Assembly (NCBI RefSeq): GCF_024748615.1
Contig: NZ_CP087168.1
Location: forward strand, 1,798,001-1,862,000
Direction of reading: 5' to 3'
Source of the DNA: Pseudomonas sp. B21-048
GTDB lineage: Bacteria > Pseudomonadota > Gammaproteobacteria > Pseudomonadales > Pseudomonadaceae
Length of the DNA: 64,000 nt
Shown: piece after piece, positions 23,853-33,474 of the stretch
How positions within the stretch are numbered: the first letter of the stretch is position 1
Layout of the letters: every line of letters starts with the position of its first letter
Program-made: the position numbers and the translations under genes
Notes under the pieces: model-generated
Told to the model about the DNA's origin: nothing
Database searches by the model: none
The model's input: only the letters and a program-made list of their open reading frames with translations

Positions 23853-24575
23853 ATGCTGGATCAACTCGATCCCCCGATCACGGTTCAGGATGACTCGGAA
23901 ACACTTTCCGAAAACGTCTTCCGACGTATTCAGGCGGCCATCGTCAAAGGCGAGATCGCCCCGGGCAGCAAGATCTCCGAGCCGGAGCTGGCGCGCACCT
24001 ACGGCATTAGCCGCGGGCCGCTGCGTGAGGCCATTCACCGTCTGGAAGGCCAGCGCCTGCTGGTTCGCGTGCCGCACGTCGGGGCGCGGGTGGTGTCGCT
24101 GAGCCACGCCGAACTGCTGGAACTCTACGAAATTCGCGAATCCCTGGAAGGCATGGCGTGCCGTCTGGCGGCTGAACGCATGACGGTCGAAGAAATCGAC
24201 GAACTGCGTCGGGTGCTGGAAACCCATGAGCGCGATGCGGCGTTTCAGGCCGGTGTCGGCTACTACCAGCAGGAAGGCGATTTCGACTTTCATTACCGGA
24301 TCATCCAGGGCAGCGGCAACCGCACCCTGACCCAGATGCTGTGCGGTGAGCTCTATCAACTGGTGCGCATGTACCGCATCCAGTTTTCCACCACGCCCAA
24401 TCGGCCACGCCAGGCGTTTGCCGAACACCACCGAATTCTCGATGCCATCGCCGACCGTGACGGTGAGTTGGCCGAGTTGTTGATGCGCCGTCACATCGGC
24501 GCCTCCAAACGCAATATCGCCCGTCACTACCAGGGCGGCACTAACCCGACAGCCACTGAACGAGGTGAGTCATGA
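23853..24575 (+). CDS. prpR: GntR-family (FadR subfamily) regulator of the 2-methylcitrate operon
   Basis: 240 aa. The N-terminal winged helix (about 18-80: [40 protein letters not shown]) is of GntR type. The all-helical FCD ligand domain (about 95-225) has the metal-binding His/Asp set ([36 protein letters not shown]). Its stop overlaps the prpB start (ATGA at 24572-24575), so it is coupled to the operon it should control. Two TGTCGACAAT palindromes upstream indicate autoregulation. The likely effector is a propionate metabolite such as 2-methylcitrate, by analogy. It is unrelated to the sigma-54 PrpR of enterobacteria. Confidence 0.88.
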   Translation: MLDQLDPPITVQDDSETLSENVFRRIQAAIVKGEIAPGSKISEPELARTYGISRGPLREAIHRLEGQRLLVRVPHVGARVVSLSHAELLELYEIRESLEGMACRLAAERMTVEEIDELRRVLETHERDAAFQAGVGYYQQEGDFDFHYRIIQGSGNRTLTQMLCGELYQLVRMYRIQFSTTPNRPRQAFAEHHRILDAIADRDGELAELLMRRHIGASKRNIARHYQGGTNPTATERGES

Positions 24576-25462
24576 GTTCCAACAAGAGCACTCCAGGCCA
24601 GCGTTTTCGCGATGCGGTCGCCAGCGAGCATCCGCTGCAAGTGGTCGGCACGATCAACGCCAACCACGCATTGCTGGCCAAGCGCGCCGGTTTCAAGGCG
24701 ATTTACCTGTCGGGGGGCGGGGTGGCTGCCGGCTCTCTGGGCGTGCCTGATCTGGGGATTACCGGTCTGGATGACGTGCTGACCGACGTACGTCGGATTA
24801 CTGACGTCTGCGACTTGCCGCTGTTGGTGGACGTGGACACCGGTTTCGGTTCTTCGGCGTTCAACGTCGCCCGTACCGTGAAGTCGATGATCAAGTTCGG
24901 CGCGGCGGCGATTCATATCGAAGACCAGGTTGGCGCCAAGCGCTGCGGTCACCGTCCTAATAAGGAGATCGTCACGCAGCAGGAAATGGTCGACCGCATC
25001 AAAGCGGCCGTCGATGCCCGCACCGACGACAGCTTCGTGATCATGGCCCGCACCGACGCCCTGGCGGTAGAAGGACTAGAGTCTGCGCTGGATCGCGCGG
25101 CGGCATGCATCGAAGCCGGCGCCGACATGGTGTTCCCGGAAGCCATCACCGAACTTGAGATGTACAAGTTGTTCGCCAGCCGCGTGAAAGCGCCGATCCT
25201 GGCCAACATCACCGAATTCGGCGCGACGCCGCTGTACACCACCGAACAGCTCGCCGCCGCCGATGTGTCGCTGGTGCTGTACCCGCTGTCGGCGTTCCGC
25301 GCGATGAACAAAGCCGCGGAAAACGTCTACACCGCGATCCGCCGCGACGGCACGCAACAGAACGTCATCGACACCATGCAGACGCGCATGGAGCTTTACG
25401 ATCGCATCGATTACCACACCTTCGAGCAGAAGCTCGATGCGTTGTTTGCTGCGAAGAAATAA
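24572..25462 (+). CDS. prpB: 2-methylisocitrate lyase
   Basis: 296 aa. It cleaves 2-methylisocitrate to pyruvate and succinate, the last step of the methylcitrate cycle. It belongs to the isocitrate lyase/PEP mutase superfamily: [20 protein letters not shown] (about 45-64), metal-binding DVDTGFGSS (about 86-94), the K-R-C-G-H active-site loop ([11 protein letters not shown], about 120) with the catalytic Cys, and [15 protein letters not shown]. The length is standard. It directly follows the regulator and precedes prpC by about 150 bases that hold REP sequences. Confidence 0.96.
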   Translation: MSSNKSTPGQRFRDAVASEHPLQVVGTINANHALLAKRAGFKAIYLSGGGVAAGSLGVPDLGITGLDDVLTDVRRITDVCDLPLLVDVDTGFGSSAFNVARTVKSMIKFGAAAIHIEDQVGAKRCGHRPNKEIVTQQEMVDRIKAAVDARTDDSFVIMARTDALAVEGLESALDRAAACIEAGADMVFPEAITELEMYKLFASRVKAPILANITEFGATPLYTTEQLAAADVSLVLYPLSAFRAMNKAAENVYTAIRRDGTQQNVIDTMQTRMELYDRIDYHTFEQKLDALFAAKK

Positions 25463-25471
25463 TGAAAGCCC

Positions 25472-25577
25472 TGTAGGAGCGAAGCTTGGTCCGGGCGGCG
25501 ATCCGACGAAGACGGACTGACATTCAACATCAATGTCGACCGACAGACCGCTTTCGCGAGCAAGCTTCGCTCCTACA
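25472..25577. repeat. REP pair between prpB and prpC
   Basis: TGTAGGAGCGAAGCTTG (25472-25488) and CAAGCTTCGCTCCTACA (25561-25577) are exact complements 17 bp long, with CGCGAGCAAGC-type REP sequence inside. It lies within the prp operon. Confidence 0.85.
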
Positions 25578-25615
25578 AGTTTCCCTAACAAATTCAAGAA
25601 AAACTGGAGACAGCA

Positions 25616-26743
25616 ATGGCCGAAGCAAAAGTACTCAGTGGCGCCGGGCTCCGTGGCCAGGTTGCCGGGCAAACCGCACTGTCCACCGTGGGCCAGTCGG
25701 GCGCAGGCCTGACCTATCGCGGCTACGACGTTCGCGAACTGGCGGCTGACGCACAGTTCGAAGAAGTGGCTTACCTGCTGCTGTACGGCGAGCTGCCAAC
25801 CAAAGCTCAACTGGCTGCCTACACCGAGAAACTGAGCAAACTGCGTGACCTGCCGCAAGCGCTGAAAGAAGTGCTGGAACGCATTCCCGCCGACGCCCAT
25901 CCGATGGATGTGATGCGCACCGGTTGCTCGTTTCTGGGCAACCTCGAGCCGGAGAAAGACTTCTCCGAGCAGCACGACAAAACCGACCGCCTGCTGGCCG
26001 CGTTTCCGGCGATCATGTGCTACTGGTATCGCTTCAGCCACGACGGCAAACGGATCAATTGCGTGACCGACGAAGCCTGCATCGGCGGCCATTTCCTGCA
26101 CCTGTTGCACGACAAGAAACCGAGCGAGTTGCACGTCAAGGTGATGAACGTTTCGCTGATCCTCTACGCGGAACACGAGTTCAACGCCTCGACCTTCACC
26201 GCCCGGGTGTGCGCCTCGACCCTGTCGGATTTGTATTCCTGCATCACGGCGGCCATCGGCTCCCTGCGCGGCCCGCTGCATGGCGGCGCCAACGAAGCGG
26301 CGATGGGAATGATCGAGCGCTTCTCGTCGCCAGAAGAGGCGGTCGAGGGCACCCTCGGCATGCTGGCGCGCAAGGACAAGATCATGGGCTTCGGCCACGC
26401 GATCTATAAGGACAATGATCCGCGCAATGAGGTGATCAAGGGCTGGTCGAGAAAACTCGCCGACGAAGTGGGCGACACCGTGCTGTTCCCGGTGTCCGAA
26501 GCCATCGACGCAACCATGTGGGAACAGAAGAAACTGTTCCCGAACGCCGACTTCTACCACGCATCGACGTACCACTTCATGGGCATTCCGACCAAGTTGT
26601 TCACGCCGATCTTCGTCTGCTCGCGCCTGACTGGCTGGGCGGCGCATGTGTTCGAGCAGCGTGCCAACAATCGCATCATCCGCCCGAGCGCCGAGTACGT
26701 GGGCGTCGAACAGCGCAAGTTCGTGCCAATCGAACAACGCTGA
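25616..26743 (+). CDS. prpC: 2-methylcitrate synthase
   Basis: 375 aa. It condenses propionyl-CoA and oxaloacetate to 2-methylcitrate. Citrate-synthase-family residues are present: HDGKRINC near 144, the active-site His in EHEFNASTFTARV (about 190), GPLHGGANEAAMGMIE (catalytic His, about 222) and GFGHAIYKDNDPRNEV (about 263-278), with the catalytic Asp region in FYHASTYHFMGIP (about 308). The shorter length, compared with about 430 aa for GltA, and the prp context identify it as methylcitrate synthase. GGAGAC precedes the ATG. Confidence 0.96.
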   Translation: MAEAKVLSGAGLRGQVAGQTALSTVGQSGAGLTYRGYDVRELAADAQFEEVAYLLLYGELPTKAQLAAYTEKLSKLRDLPQALKEVLERIPADAHPMDVMRTGCSFLGNLEPEKDFSEQHDKTDRLLAAFPAIMCYWYRFSHDGKRINCVTDEACIGGHFLHLLHDKKPSELHVKVMNVSLILYAEHEFNASTFTARVCASTLSDLYSCITAAIGSLRGPLHGGANEAAMGMIERFSSPEEAVEGTLGMLARKDKIMGFGHAIYKDNDPRNEVIKGWSRKLADEVGDTVLFPVSEAIDATMWEQKKLFPNADFYHASTYHFMGIPTKLFTPIFVCSRLTGWAAHVFEQRANNRIIRPSAEYVGVEQRKFVPIEQR

Positions 26744-26778
26744 CTGGTGGGGGCCTGCACCGAACCGCTCCCCCTGTA

Positions 26779-26855
26779 GGAGCTGCCGCAGGCTGCGATC
26801 TTTTGATCTTGATCTTAAAAGCGAAGATCAAAAGATCGCAGCCTGCGGCAGCTCC
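26779..26855. repeat. 32-bp perfect inverted repeat (GGAGCTGCCGCAGGC family) between prpC and acnD
   Basis: Arms 26779-26810 and 26824-26855 are exact reverse complements around a 13-base loop. In RNA this would be one of the most stable hairpins of the window. It lies inside the operon, 71 bases before acnD. Confidence 0.95.
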
Positions 26856-26926
26856 AGGGTTGGGGTAAATTTTAAGGTTTGTGGCAGGCCTCACCCTTTG
26901 TAACTACCGTGACCCGAGTCCTGACG

Positions 26927-29524
26927 ATGAACACAGAATTCCGCAAACCGCTGCCCGGCAGCCATCTGGATTATTTCGACGTCCGCGCGGCGGTCGATGT
27001 CATTGCGCCCGGCGCCTATGACACCCTGCCGTACACCTCCCGCGTGCTGGCGGAAAACCTGGTGCGTCGCTGCGACCCGGCCACGCTCACCGAATCCCTG
27101 AAGCAATTCATCGAGCGCAAACGCGATCTCGATTTCCCGTGGTTCCCGGCCCGCGTGGTGTGCCACGATATTCTCGGCCAGACCGCCCTGGTCGACCTCG
27201 CCGGTCTGCGCGACGCCATCGCTTTGCAAGGCGGCGATCCGGCGCAAGTGAACCCGGTAGTGCCGACTCAGTTGATCGTCGACCACTCCCTGGCCGTTGA
27301 ACGCGGCGGCTTCGATCCCGAGGCGTTCGAGAAGAACCGCGCCATCGAAGACCGTCGCAACGAAGACCGTTTCCACTTCATCAACTGGACCAAAAAAGCC
27401 TTCAAGAACGTCGACGTGATCCCGCCGGGCAACGGGATCATGCACCAGATCAACCTGGAGAAAATGTCTCCGGTGATCCAGGTGCGTGACGGCGTCGCGT
27501 TCCCTGACACCTGCGTCGGCACCGACAGTCACACCCCGCACGTCGATGCGCTGGGCGTGATCGCTATTGGTGTTGGTGGCCTGGAAGCGGAAAGCGTGAT
27601 GCTCGGTCGCGCATCGTGGATGCGTTTGCCGGAAAGCGTCGGTGTTGAACTGACCGGCAAGCTGCAACCGGGCATCACCGCCACCGACATGGTGCTGGCG
27701 CTGACCGAATACTTGCGCAAACAAAAAGTCGTCGGCGCGTGGCTGGAGTTTTTCGGTGAAGGGGCTTCGGCTCTGACCTTGGGCGACCGCGCGACCATTT
27801 CCAACATGGCCCCGGAATACGGCGCCACAGCGGCAATGTTCTACATCGACCAGCAGACCATCGACTACCTGAAACTCACCGGCCGTGAAGACGAGCAAGT
27901 GCAGTTGGTCGAGAATTACGCCAAGCAGACTGGCCTCTGGGCCGACAGCCTGAAAGGCGCGCAATACGAGCGGGGGTTGAGCTTCGACCTGTCCTCGGTG
28001 GTGCGCAACATGGCAGGTCCCAGCAACCCGCACGCCCGTGTCGCCACGTCCGATCTCGCGGCGCAAGGCATCTCCGGCCAGTGGGACGATGTACCCGGCC
28101 AGATGCCGGACGGCGCGGTGATCATCGCCGCCATCACCAGTTGCACCAACACCAGCAACCCGCGCAACGTGATTGCCGCAGGTCTGCTGGCGCGCAATGC
28201 GAACAAGCTCGGGTTGACCCGCAAACCATGGGTCAAATCCTCGCTGGCACCGGGTTCGAAAACCGTGGCGCTGTATCTGGATGAAGCCGGGCTGACTAAA
28301 GAGCTGGAGCAACTCGGCTTTGGCGTCGTGGCCTTCGCCTGCACCACGTGCAACGGCATGTCCGGCGCGCTGGACCCGGTGATCCAACAGGAAATCATCG
28401 ACCGCGATCTGTACGCCACGGCCGTACTCTCCGGTAACCGCAACTTCGACGGGCGGATTCACCCGTACGCCAAAAACGCATTCCTGGCTTCGCCGCCATT
28501 GGTGGTGGCTTATGCCATTGCCGGGACCATTCGTTTCGACATCGAAAAAGATGTGCTGGGCCTGGACGCGAACGGCAAGGAAATCCGCCTGAAAGACATC
28601 TGGCCGAGCGATGAAGAAATCGACGCGGTGGTGAAAGCTTCGGTCAAACCGGAGCAGTTCCGCCAGGTGTACATCCCGATGTTCGCCATCCACGAAGACA
28701 CCGGTCCGAAGGTCACGCCGCTGTATGACTGGCGCGAAATGAGCACCTACATCCGCCGTCCGCCGTATTGGGAAGGCGCGCTGGCCGGCGCTCGTCCGCT
28801 TAAGGGCATGCGCCCGCTGGCGGTGCTGCCGGACAACATCACCACCGATCACCTGTCGCCTTCCAACGCGATCATGCTCGACAGCGCCGCCGGTGAATAC
28901 CTGGCGAAAATGGGCCTGCCGGAAGAAGACTTCAACTCCTACGCCACGCACCGCGGCGACCACTTGACCGCGCAGCGCGCGACGTTCGCCAACCCAAAAC
29001 TGTTCAACGAAATGGTTCAGGAAAACGGCAAGGTCAAGCAGGGTTCCCTGGCGCGAGTCGAGCCGGAAGGCCAGGTCATGCGCATGTGGGAAGCCATCGA
29101 AACCTACATGGAACGCAAGCAGCCGCTGATCATCATCGCAGGTCAAGACTACGGTCAGGGTTCGTCCCGTGACTGGGCGGCCAAAGGTGTGCGTCTGGCG
29201 GGTGTGGAAGCGATTGCCGCCGAGGGTTTCGAGCGCATTCACCGCACCAACCTGGTGGGCATGGGCGTGCTGCCGCTGGAGTTCAAACCGGGCACTGACC
29301 GTCACACCCTGGCCATCGACGGCAGCGAAACCTACGACGTGATCGGCGACCGCACCCCGCGTGCGACGCTGACGCTGGTGATCAATCGCAAGAATGGTGA
29401 ACGCGTCGAAGTGCCGGTGACCTGCCGCCTCGACACCGCCGAAGAAGTGTCGATCTACGAGGCCGGCGGCGTGTTGCAGCGTTTCGCTCAGGACTTCCTC
29501 GAAGAATCGGCGGTTGCCGTTTAA
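26927..29524 (+). CDS. acnD: Fe/S-dependent 2-methylisocitrate dehydratase AcnD
   Basis: 865 aa from ATG 26927 (MNTEFRKPLPGSHLDYFDVR), which matches the AcnD N-terminus; the frame extends upstream to 26879 without support. It is aconitase-like. The [4Fe-4S] cysteines are in AAITSCTNTSNP (about 405) and FACTTCNGMSGA (about 470). DNITTDHLSPS and AGQDYGQGSSRDWAAKGVRL mark the C-terminal swivelling domain. AcnD dehydrates 2-methylcitrate to a methylaconitate isomer, and it needs PrpF to convert that product. This is the alternative to the iron-free PrpD route. The next gene is prpF. Confidence 0.95.
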   Translation: MNTEFRKPLPGSHLDYFDVRAAVDVIAPGAYDTLPYTSRVLAENLVRRCDPATLTESLKQFIERKRDLDFPWFPARVVCHDILGQTALVDLAGLRDAIALQGGDPAQVNPVVPTQLIVDHSLAVERGGFDPEAFEKNRAIEDRRNEDRFHFINWTKKAFKNVDVIPPGNGIMHQINLEKMSPVIQVRDGVAFPDTCVGTDSHTPHVDALGVIAIGVGGLEAESVMLGRASWMRLPESVGVELTGKLQPGITATDMVLALTEYLRKQKVVGAWLEFFGEGASALTLGDRATISNMAPEYGATAAMFYIDQQTIDYLKLTGREDEQVQLVENYAKQTGLWADSLKGAQYERGLSFDLSSVVRNMAGPSNPHARVATSDLAAQGISGQWDDVPGQMPDGAVIIAAITSCTNTSNPRNVIAAGLLARNANKLGLTRKPWVKSSLAPGSKTVALYLDEAGLTKELEQLGFGVVAFACTTCNGMSGALDPVIQQEIIDRDLYATAVLSGNRNFDGRIHPYAKNAFLASPPLVVAYAIAGTIRFDIEKDVLGLDANGKEIRLKDIWPSDEEIDAVVKASVKPEQFRQVYIPMFAIHEDTGPKVTPLYDWREMSTYIRRPPYWEGALAGARPLKGMRPLAVLPDNITTDHLSPSNAIMLDSAAGEYLAKMGLPEEDFNSYATHRGDHLTAQRATFANPKLFNEMVQENGKVKQGSLARVEPEGQVMRMWEAIETYMERKQPLIIIAGQDYGQGSSRDWAAKGVRLAGVEAIAAEGFERIHRTNLVGMGVLPLEFKPGTDRHTLAIDGSETYDVIGDRTPRATLTLVINRKNGERVEVPVTCRLDTAEEVSIYEAGGVLQRFAQDFLEESAVAV

Positions 29525-29578
29525 CACGATGAGTTCGGGCGGGGCCATGCGGTCCCGCTCGATCCTAAAAGGAACATC

Positions 29579-30769
29579 ATGGCTCACGCACCTCAAATTA
29601 AAATCCCCGCCACCTACATGCGCGGCGGCACCAGCAAAGGCGTGTTCTTCAGCCTGAAAGACCTGCCCGAAGCGGCACAGATTCCCGGCCCGGCTCGCGA
29701 TGCGTTGTTGCTACGAGTGATCGGCAGTCCCGACCCATACGACAAGCAAATCGACGGTATGGGCGGTGCGACGTCCAGCACCAGCAAAACCGTGATCCTG
29801 TCGAAAAGCATCAAGGTCGACCATGACGTCGATTACCTGTTCGGTCAGGTCTCCATCGACAAGCCTTTCGTCGACTGGAGCGGCAACTGCGGCAACCTGT
29901 CGGCGGCGGTCGGTTCGTTCGCCATCAGCAATGGTCTGGTGGATGCCAGCCGGATTCCACACAACGGTGTGGCGGTGGTGCGCGTATGGCAGGCCAACAT
30001 CGGCAAGACCATCATCGCCCATGTGCCTATCACTAACGGCGAGGTCCAGGAAACCGGTGATTTCGAACTCGACGGCGTGACCTTTCCGGCGGCTGAAGTG
30101 CAGCTCGAATTCATGGACCCGGCGGCGGAAGAAGAGGGTGGCGGTGGTTCGATGTTCCCCACCGGCAATCGGGTGGATGACCTCGAAGTGCCGGGCGTCG
30201 GTACGCTCAAGGCGACCCTGATCAACGCCGGCATTCCGACCATTTTCATCAATGCCGAAGACATCGGCTACACCGGCACCGAGTTGCAGGGCGCGATCAA
30301 CGGCGACCTGAAGGCCTTGGCGATGTTTGAAACCATCCGCGCTTATGGCGCGTTGCGCATGGGGTTGATTCAGCACCTGGACGAAGCGGCCAAGCGTCAG
30401 CACACGCCGAAGGTGGTGTTCGTCGCCAAACCGGCGGATTACATTGCGTCCAGCGGCAAGGCAATTGCGGCCACCGACATTGACTTGCTGGTGCGCGCGC
30501 TGTCCATGGGCAAACTGCACCACGCGATGATGGGCACGGCAGCGGTGGCCATTGGCACGGCGGCGGCGATTTCCGGCACGCTGGTCAATCTGGCGGCGGG
30601 CGGCATCGAACGCAACGCCGTGCGCTTCGGTCATCCCTCCGGCACCTTGCGCGTGGGCGCCGAGGCCACTCAGGTCAACGGTGAATGGACCGTGAACAAA
30701 GCCATCATGAGCCGCAGTGCGCGGGTGTTGATGGAAGGGTTTGTGCGTGTGCCGGGGGATTCTTTCTAA
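29579..30769 (+). CDS. prpF: 2-methylaconitate cis-trans isomerase PrpF
   Basis: 396 aa, ATG after AAAAGGAAC. It isomerises the 2-methylaconitate made by AcnD so that it can be hydrated. It belongs to the PrpF/DUF453 family with a diaminopimelate-epimerase-like double fold: IPATYMRGGTSKGVFF at the N-terminus (the R-G-G-T-S-K-G loop), WSGNCGNLSAAVG (about 98-110, with the active-site Cys) and the second half GIPTIFINAEDIGYTG. The 54-base gap to acnD shows close co-transcription. Confidence 0.95.
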   Translation: MAHAPQIKIPATYMRGGTSKGVFFSLKDLPEAAQIPGPARDALLLRVIGSPDPYDKQIDGMGGATSSTSKTVILSKSIKVDHDVDYLFGQVSIDKPFVDWSGNCGNLSAAVGSFAISNGLVDASRIPHNGVAVVRVWQANIGKTIIAHVPITNGEVQETGDFELDGVTFPAAEVQLEFMDPAAEEEGGGGSMFPTGNRVDDLEVPGVGTLKATLINAGIPTIFINAEDIGYTGTELQGAINGDLKALAMFETIRAYGALRMGLIQHLDEAAKRQHTPKVVFVAKPADYIASSGKAIAATDIDLLVRALSMGKLHHAMMGTAAVAIGTAAAISGTLVNLAAGGIERNAVRFGHPSGTLRVGAEATQVNGEWTVNKAIMSRSARVLMEGFVRVPGDSF

Positions 30770-30917
30770 ACACACATACCCCTAGGAGCAGCCGAAGGCT
30801 CGGGTCGCGTTCGGCAGCTCACATTTAATCCCGTTTCTACAATAAGAAAGCAGCGCAGCCAGAGATTGATCCTGAACCGAGGTCCCATCAGCGAACCACT
30901 GACCGAGTGAATCGAAC

Positions 30918-32402
30918 ATGAGCGCCAACGTCGACCTGAACAATCGCCCCGACTACGACACGGTCCTGCAGGACATCGCTGACTACGTCCTCAACTTCAA
31001 AATTGAATCGCCAGAAGCACTGGATACCGCCCGCAATTGCCTGATGGACACCCTCGGCTGCGGTCTGCTGGCCCTGCGTTTCCCCGAATGCACCAAACAC
31101 CTGGGACCTATCGTCGAAGGCACTGTCGTCCCTTTTGGCGCTCGCGTGCCGGGCACCAGTTACCGTCTCGATCCGGTCAAGGCCGCTTGGGATATCGGTT
31201 GCATCGTCCGCTGGCTCGATTACAACGACACCTGGCTCGCTGCTGAATGGGGGCATCCGTCCGATAACCTCGGCGCCATTCTCGCGGTGGCCGATCACCT
31301 GTCGCAAAAACGCCTGGCCAATGGCGATGCCCCGCTGACCGTTCGCGTGGTGTTGGAAGCCATGATCATGGCTCACGAGATTCAAGGCGTGATTGCCCTG
31401 GAAAACTCCTTCAACCGCGTTGGCATCGATCACGTCATCCTGGTGAAAGTCGCCTCGACCGCCGTCACCGCCAAACTCATGGGCGCCAATCGCGAGCAAC
31501 TGCTGTCGGCGTTGTCCCATGCCTTTGCCGACGGCCAGGCGCTGCGTACTTACCGGCATGCGCCCAATGCCGGATCACGCAAATCCTGGGCGGCAGGGGA
31601 TGCGTCCAGCCGTGGCGTGCGTCTGGCGGACATCGCAATGCGCGGGGAGATGGGCATTCCCGGTGTACTGACCGCCAAACAATGGGGGTTCTACGACGTG
31701 TTGTTCAGTCACACCAACAACGATCTGGCGCTCAAGCCTGAAAACAAGCGTGCCTTCAGCTTTTCCCGGCCATTCGGCAGCTACGTGATGGAAAACGTGC
31801 TGTTCAAGATCAGCTTTCCCGCCGAGTTTCACGCGCAAACCGCCTGCGAGGCCGCCGTCACCTTGCATCCACTGGTCAGGAATCGCCTGCACGAAATCGA
31901 CAGGATCGTCATCACCACCCACGAATCGGCGATCCGCATCATCTCCAAGGTCGGCCCGCTGGCCAACGCTGCGGACCGCGACCACTGCATCCAGTACATG
32001 ACCGCCGTACCCCTGGTGTTCGGTTATCTGGTGGCCGAGCAGTACGAAGATGACTTTCACGCCGCGCATCCGGTTATCGACGTGCTGCGCGACAAAATGG
32101 TCATCGTCGAAGACCTGCGCTTCACCCGCGAATACCTGGAGCCGGACAAACGCTCCATCGCCAATGCGGTGCAGGTGTTTTTCAAGGACGGTTCCAGCAC
32201 CGAGAACGTGGTGGTGGAATACCCGATCGGGCATCGGCGGCGGCGCAGCGAGGGCATCCCGCTGCTGGAAGACAAGTTCAAGGCCAATCTGGCGACGCGC
32301 TTCACGGCTCAGCGCAGTGCCGAAATCTTTGCGTTGTGCAAGGATCAGGCAGCGCTTGAGGCGACGCCTGTGAACCGGTTTGTGGATTTGTGGGTGGTTT
32401 AG
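30918..32402 (+). CDS. prpD: 2-methylcitrate dehydratase PrpD
   Basis: 494 aa. It is an iron-independent member of the MmgE/PrpD family that dehydrates 2-methylcitrate. Family blocks visible include [41 protein letters not shown] (about 96-117), [16 protein letters not shown] and [13 protein letters not shown] (about 300). It is the last gene of the cluster. AcnD-PrpF and PrpD give two dehydration systems in one operon, a common Pseudomonas arrangement. A degenerate REP at about 30780-30822 lies before it. Confidence 0.95.
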   Translation: MSANVDLNNRPDYDTVLQDIADYVLNFKIESPEALDTARNCLMDTLGCGLLALRFPECTKHLGPIVEGTVVPFGARVPGTSYRLDPVKAAWDIGCIVRWLDYNDTWLAAEWGHPSDNLGAILAVADHLSQKRLANGDAPLTVRVVLEAMIMAHEIQGVIALENSFNRVGIDHVILVKVASTAVTAKLMGANREQLLSALSHAFADGQALRTYRHAPNAGSRKSWAAGDASSRGVRLADIAMRGEMGIPGVLTAKQWGFYDVLFSHTNNDLALKPENKRAFSFSRPFGSYVMENVLFKISFPAEFHAQTACEAAVTLHPLVRNRLHEIDRIVITTHESAIRIISKVGPLANAADRDHCIQYMTAVPLVFGYLVAEQYEDDFHAAHPVIDVLRDKMVIVEDLRFTREYLEPDKRSIANAVQVFFKDGSSTENVVVEYPIGHRRRRSEGIPLLEDKFKANLATRFTAQRSAEIFALCKDQAALEATPVNRFVDLWVV

Positions 32403-32480
32403 AAGCAGTTGCAAGCTTCAAGCTTCAAGCTTCAAGTAAAGGCAAGAGCGGCTCGAAGCTTGCAACTTGCAGCTGCTTCA
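32402..32480. repeat. Inverted repeat with triple AAGCTTC tandem, prpD/ppsR boundary
   Basis: GAAGCAGTTGCAAGCTTC at the left and GAAGCTTGCAACTTGCAGC at the right form an imperfect hairpin. The heptamer AAGCTTC occurs three times in a row at 32413-32433. It fills the gap between convergent genes and may act as a bidirectional terminator. Confidence 0.75.
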
Positions 32481-32481
32481 A

Positions 32482-33300
32482 TCACTTGAACCGCCGCTCC
32501 ACACCTTTCTCCACTAAAATCTTCGCAGAGATCTCTTCCACGGAGAAATGCGTGGAGTTGATGTGGGCAATGTTCTCGCGGCGAAACAGATTCTCCACCT
32601 CGCGCACTTCAAATTCACATTGCGCGTAGCTCGAATAACGGCTGTTGGGCTTGCGTTCGTTGCGAATCGCCGTGAGGCGGTCCGGGTCGATGGTCAGGCC
32701 GAACAGCTTGTGATGATGGGCGCGCAGGGCGGTTGGCAGTTGCAGGCGCTCCATGTCGTCTTCGGTCAGCGGGTAATTGGCCGCGCGGATGCCGAATTGC
32801 ATCGCCATATACAGACACGTCGGCGTCTTACCACATCGCGACACGCCCACTAGTATCAGGTCGGCCTTGTCGTAATAGTGCGTGCGGGCGCCGTCGTCGT
32901 TGTCGAGGGCGAAGTTCACCGCCTCGATGCGCTCCATGTAATTGGAGTTGCCACCGATGGAGTGAGATTTGCCGACGGTGTAGGAAGAATGCTCGGTCAG
33001 TTCCTGTTCCAGCGGGGCCAGGAAGGTTGAGAAAATGTCGATCATGAAACCATTCGACGTCGCGAGGATCTCACGAATGTCCTGATTGACAATGGTGTCG
33101 AAAATAATCGGACGAAAACCATCGTTTTCGGCGGCTTTGTTGATTTGTTGTACCATGGCCCGCGCTTTATCCGCGTTGTCGATGTAGGGCCGCGTGATTT
33201 TGCTGAAGGTAATGTTTTCGAACTGCGCCAACAGGCTTTGACCGAGGGTTTCGGCCGTAATGCCCGTGCCATCGGAGATAAAGAAAGCAGATCGTTTCAT
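32482..33300 (-). CDS. ppsR: Phosphoenolpyruvate synthase regulatory protein (kinase/pyrophosphorylase)
   Basis: 272 aa from ATG 33300, with AAGG 8 bases upstream (a GTG two codons earlier is less likely). It is a DUF299 protein that inactivates PEP synthase by ADP-dependent phosphorylation of a Thr and reactivates it by Pi-dependent dephosphorylation. The P-loop-like motif is [18 protein letters not shown] (about 149-166), with the N-terminal [19 protein letters not shown]. It is divergent from its target ppsA across 174 bases, a conserved pairing that supports the assignment. Confidence 0.95.
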   Translation of the reverse strand: MKRSAFFISDGTGITAETLGQSLLAQFENITFSKITRPYIDNADKARAMVQQINKAAENDGFRPIIFDTIVNQDIREILATSNGFMIDIFSTFLAPLEQELTEHSSYTVGKSHSIGGNSNYMERIEAVNFALDNDDGARTHYYDKADLILVGVSRCGKTPTCLYMAMQFGIRAANYPLTEDDMERLQLPTALRAHHHKLFGLTIDPDRLTAIRNERKPNSRYSSYAQCEFEVREVENLFRRENIAHINSTHFSVEEISAKILVEKGVERRFK

Positions 33301-33474
33301 TTGCACCTTGGGCCTTAAGCTAGTGACGATTCTTGGATATAGTAGGCGCGATTTGTCGGCCGCCAGTGGCCAGCATTCTCACTTATTTTCCAGGTCCAGG
33401 CCATATAGCCGGCAAAGGCTCCCCCGAGTCGCCGGCTTCTGAGCTTTTCCAACACAGTTAGTGGAGAGATCACC

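Noticed and set aside
25076-26737. 553-aa open frame antisense to prpB-prpC
   Set aside because: It spans two real genes and a REP pair in the intergenic gap, which a real gene would not do.
26891-29596. 901-aa open frame on the strand opposite acnD
   Set aside because: High-GC codon bias of acnD leaves the antisense frame open; the translation is low-complexity His/Arg/Val-rich with no domain, whereas acnD has all aconitase motifs.
32413-32433. Triple AAGCTTC tandem considered as an iteron or origin element
   Set aside because: Only three copies, inside an inverted repeat between convergent genes, with no replication gene or AT-rich tract nearby.
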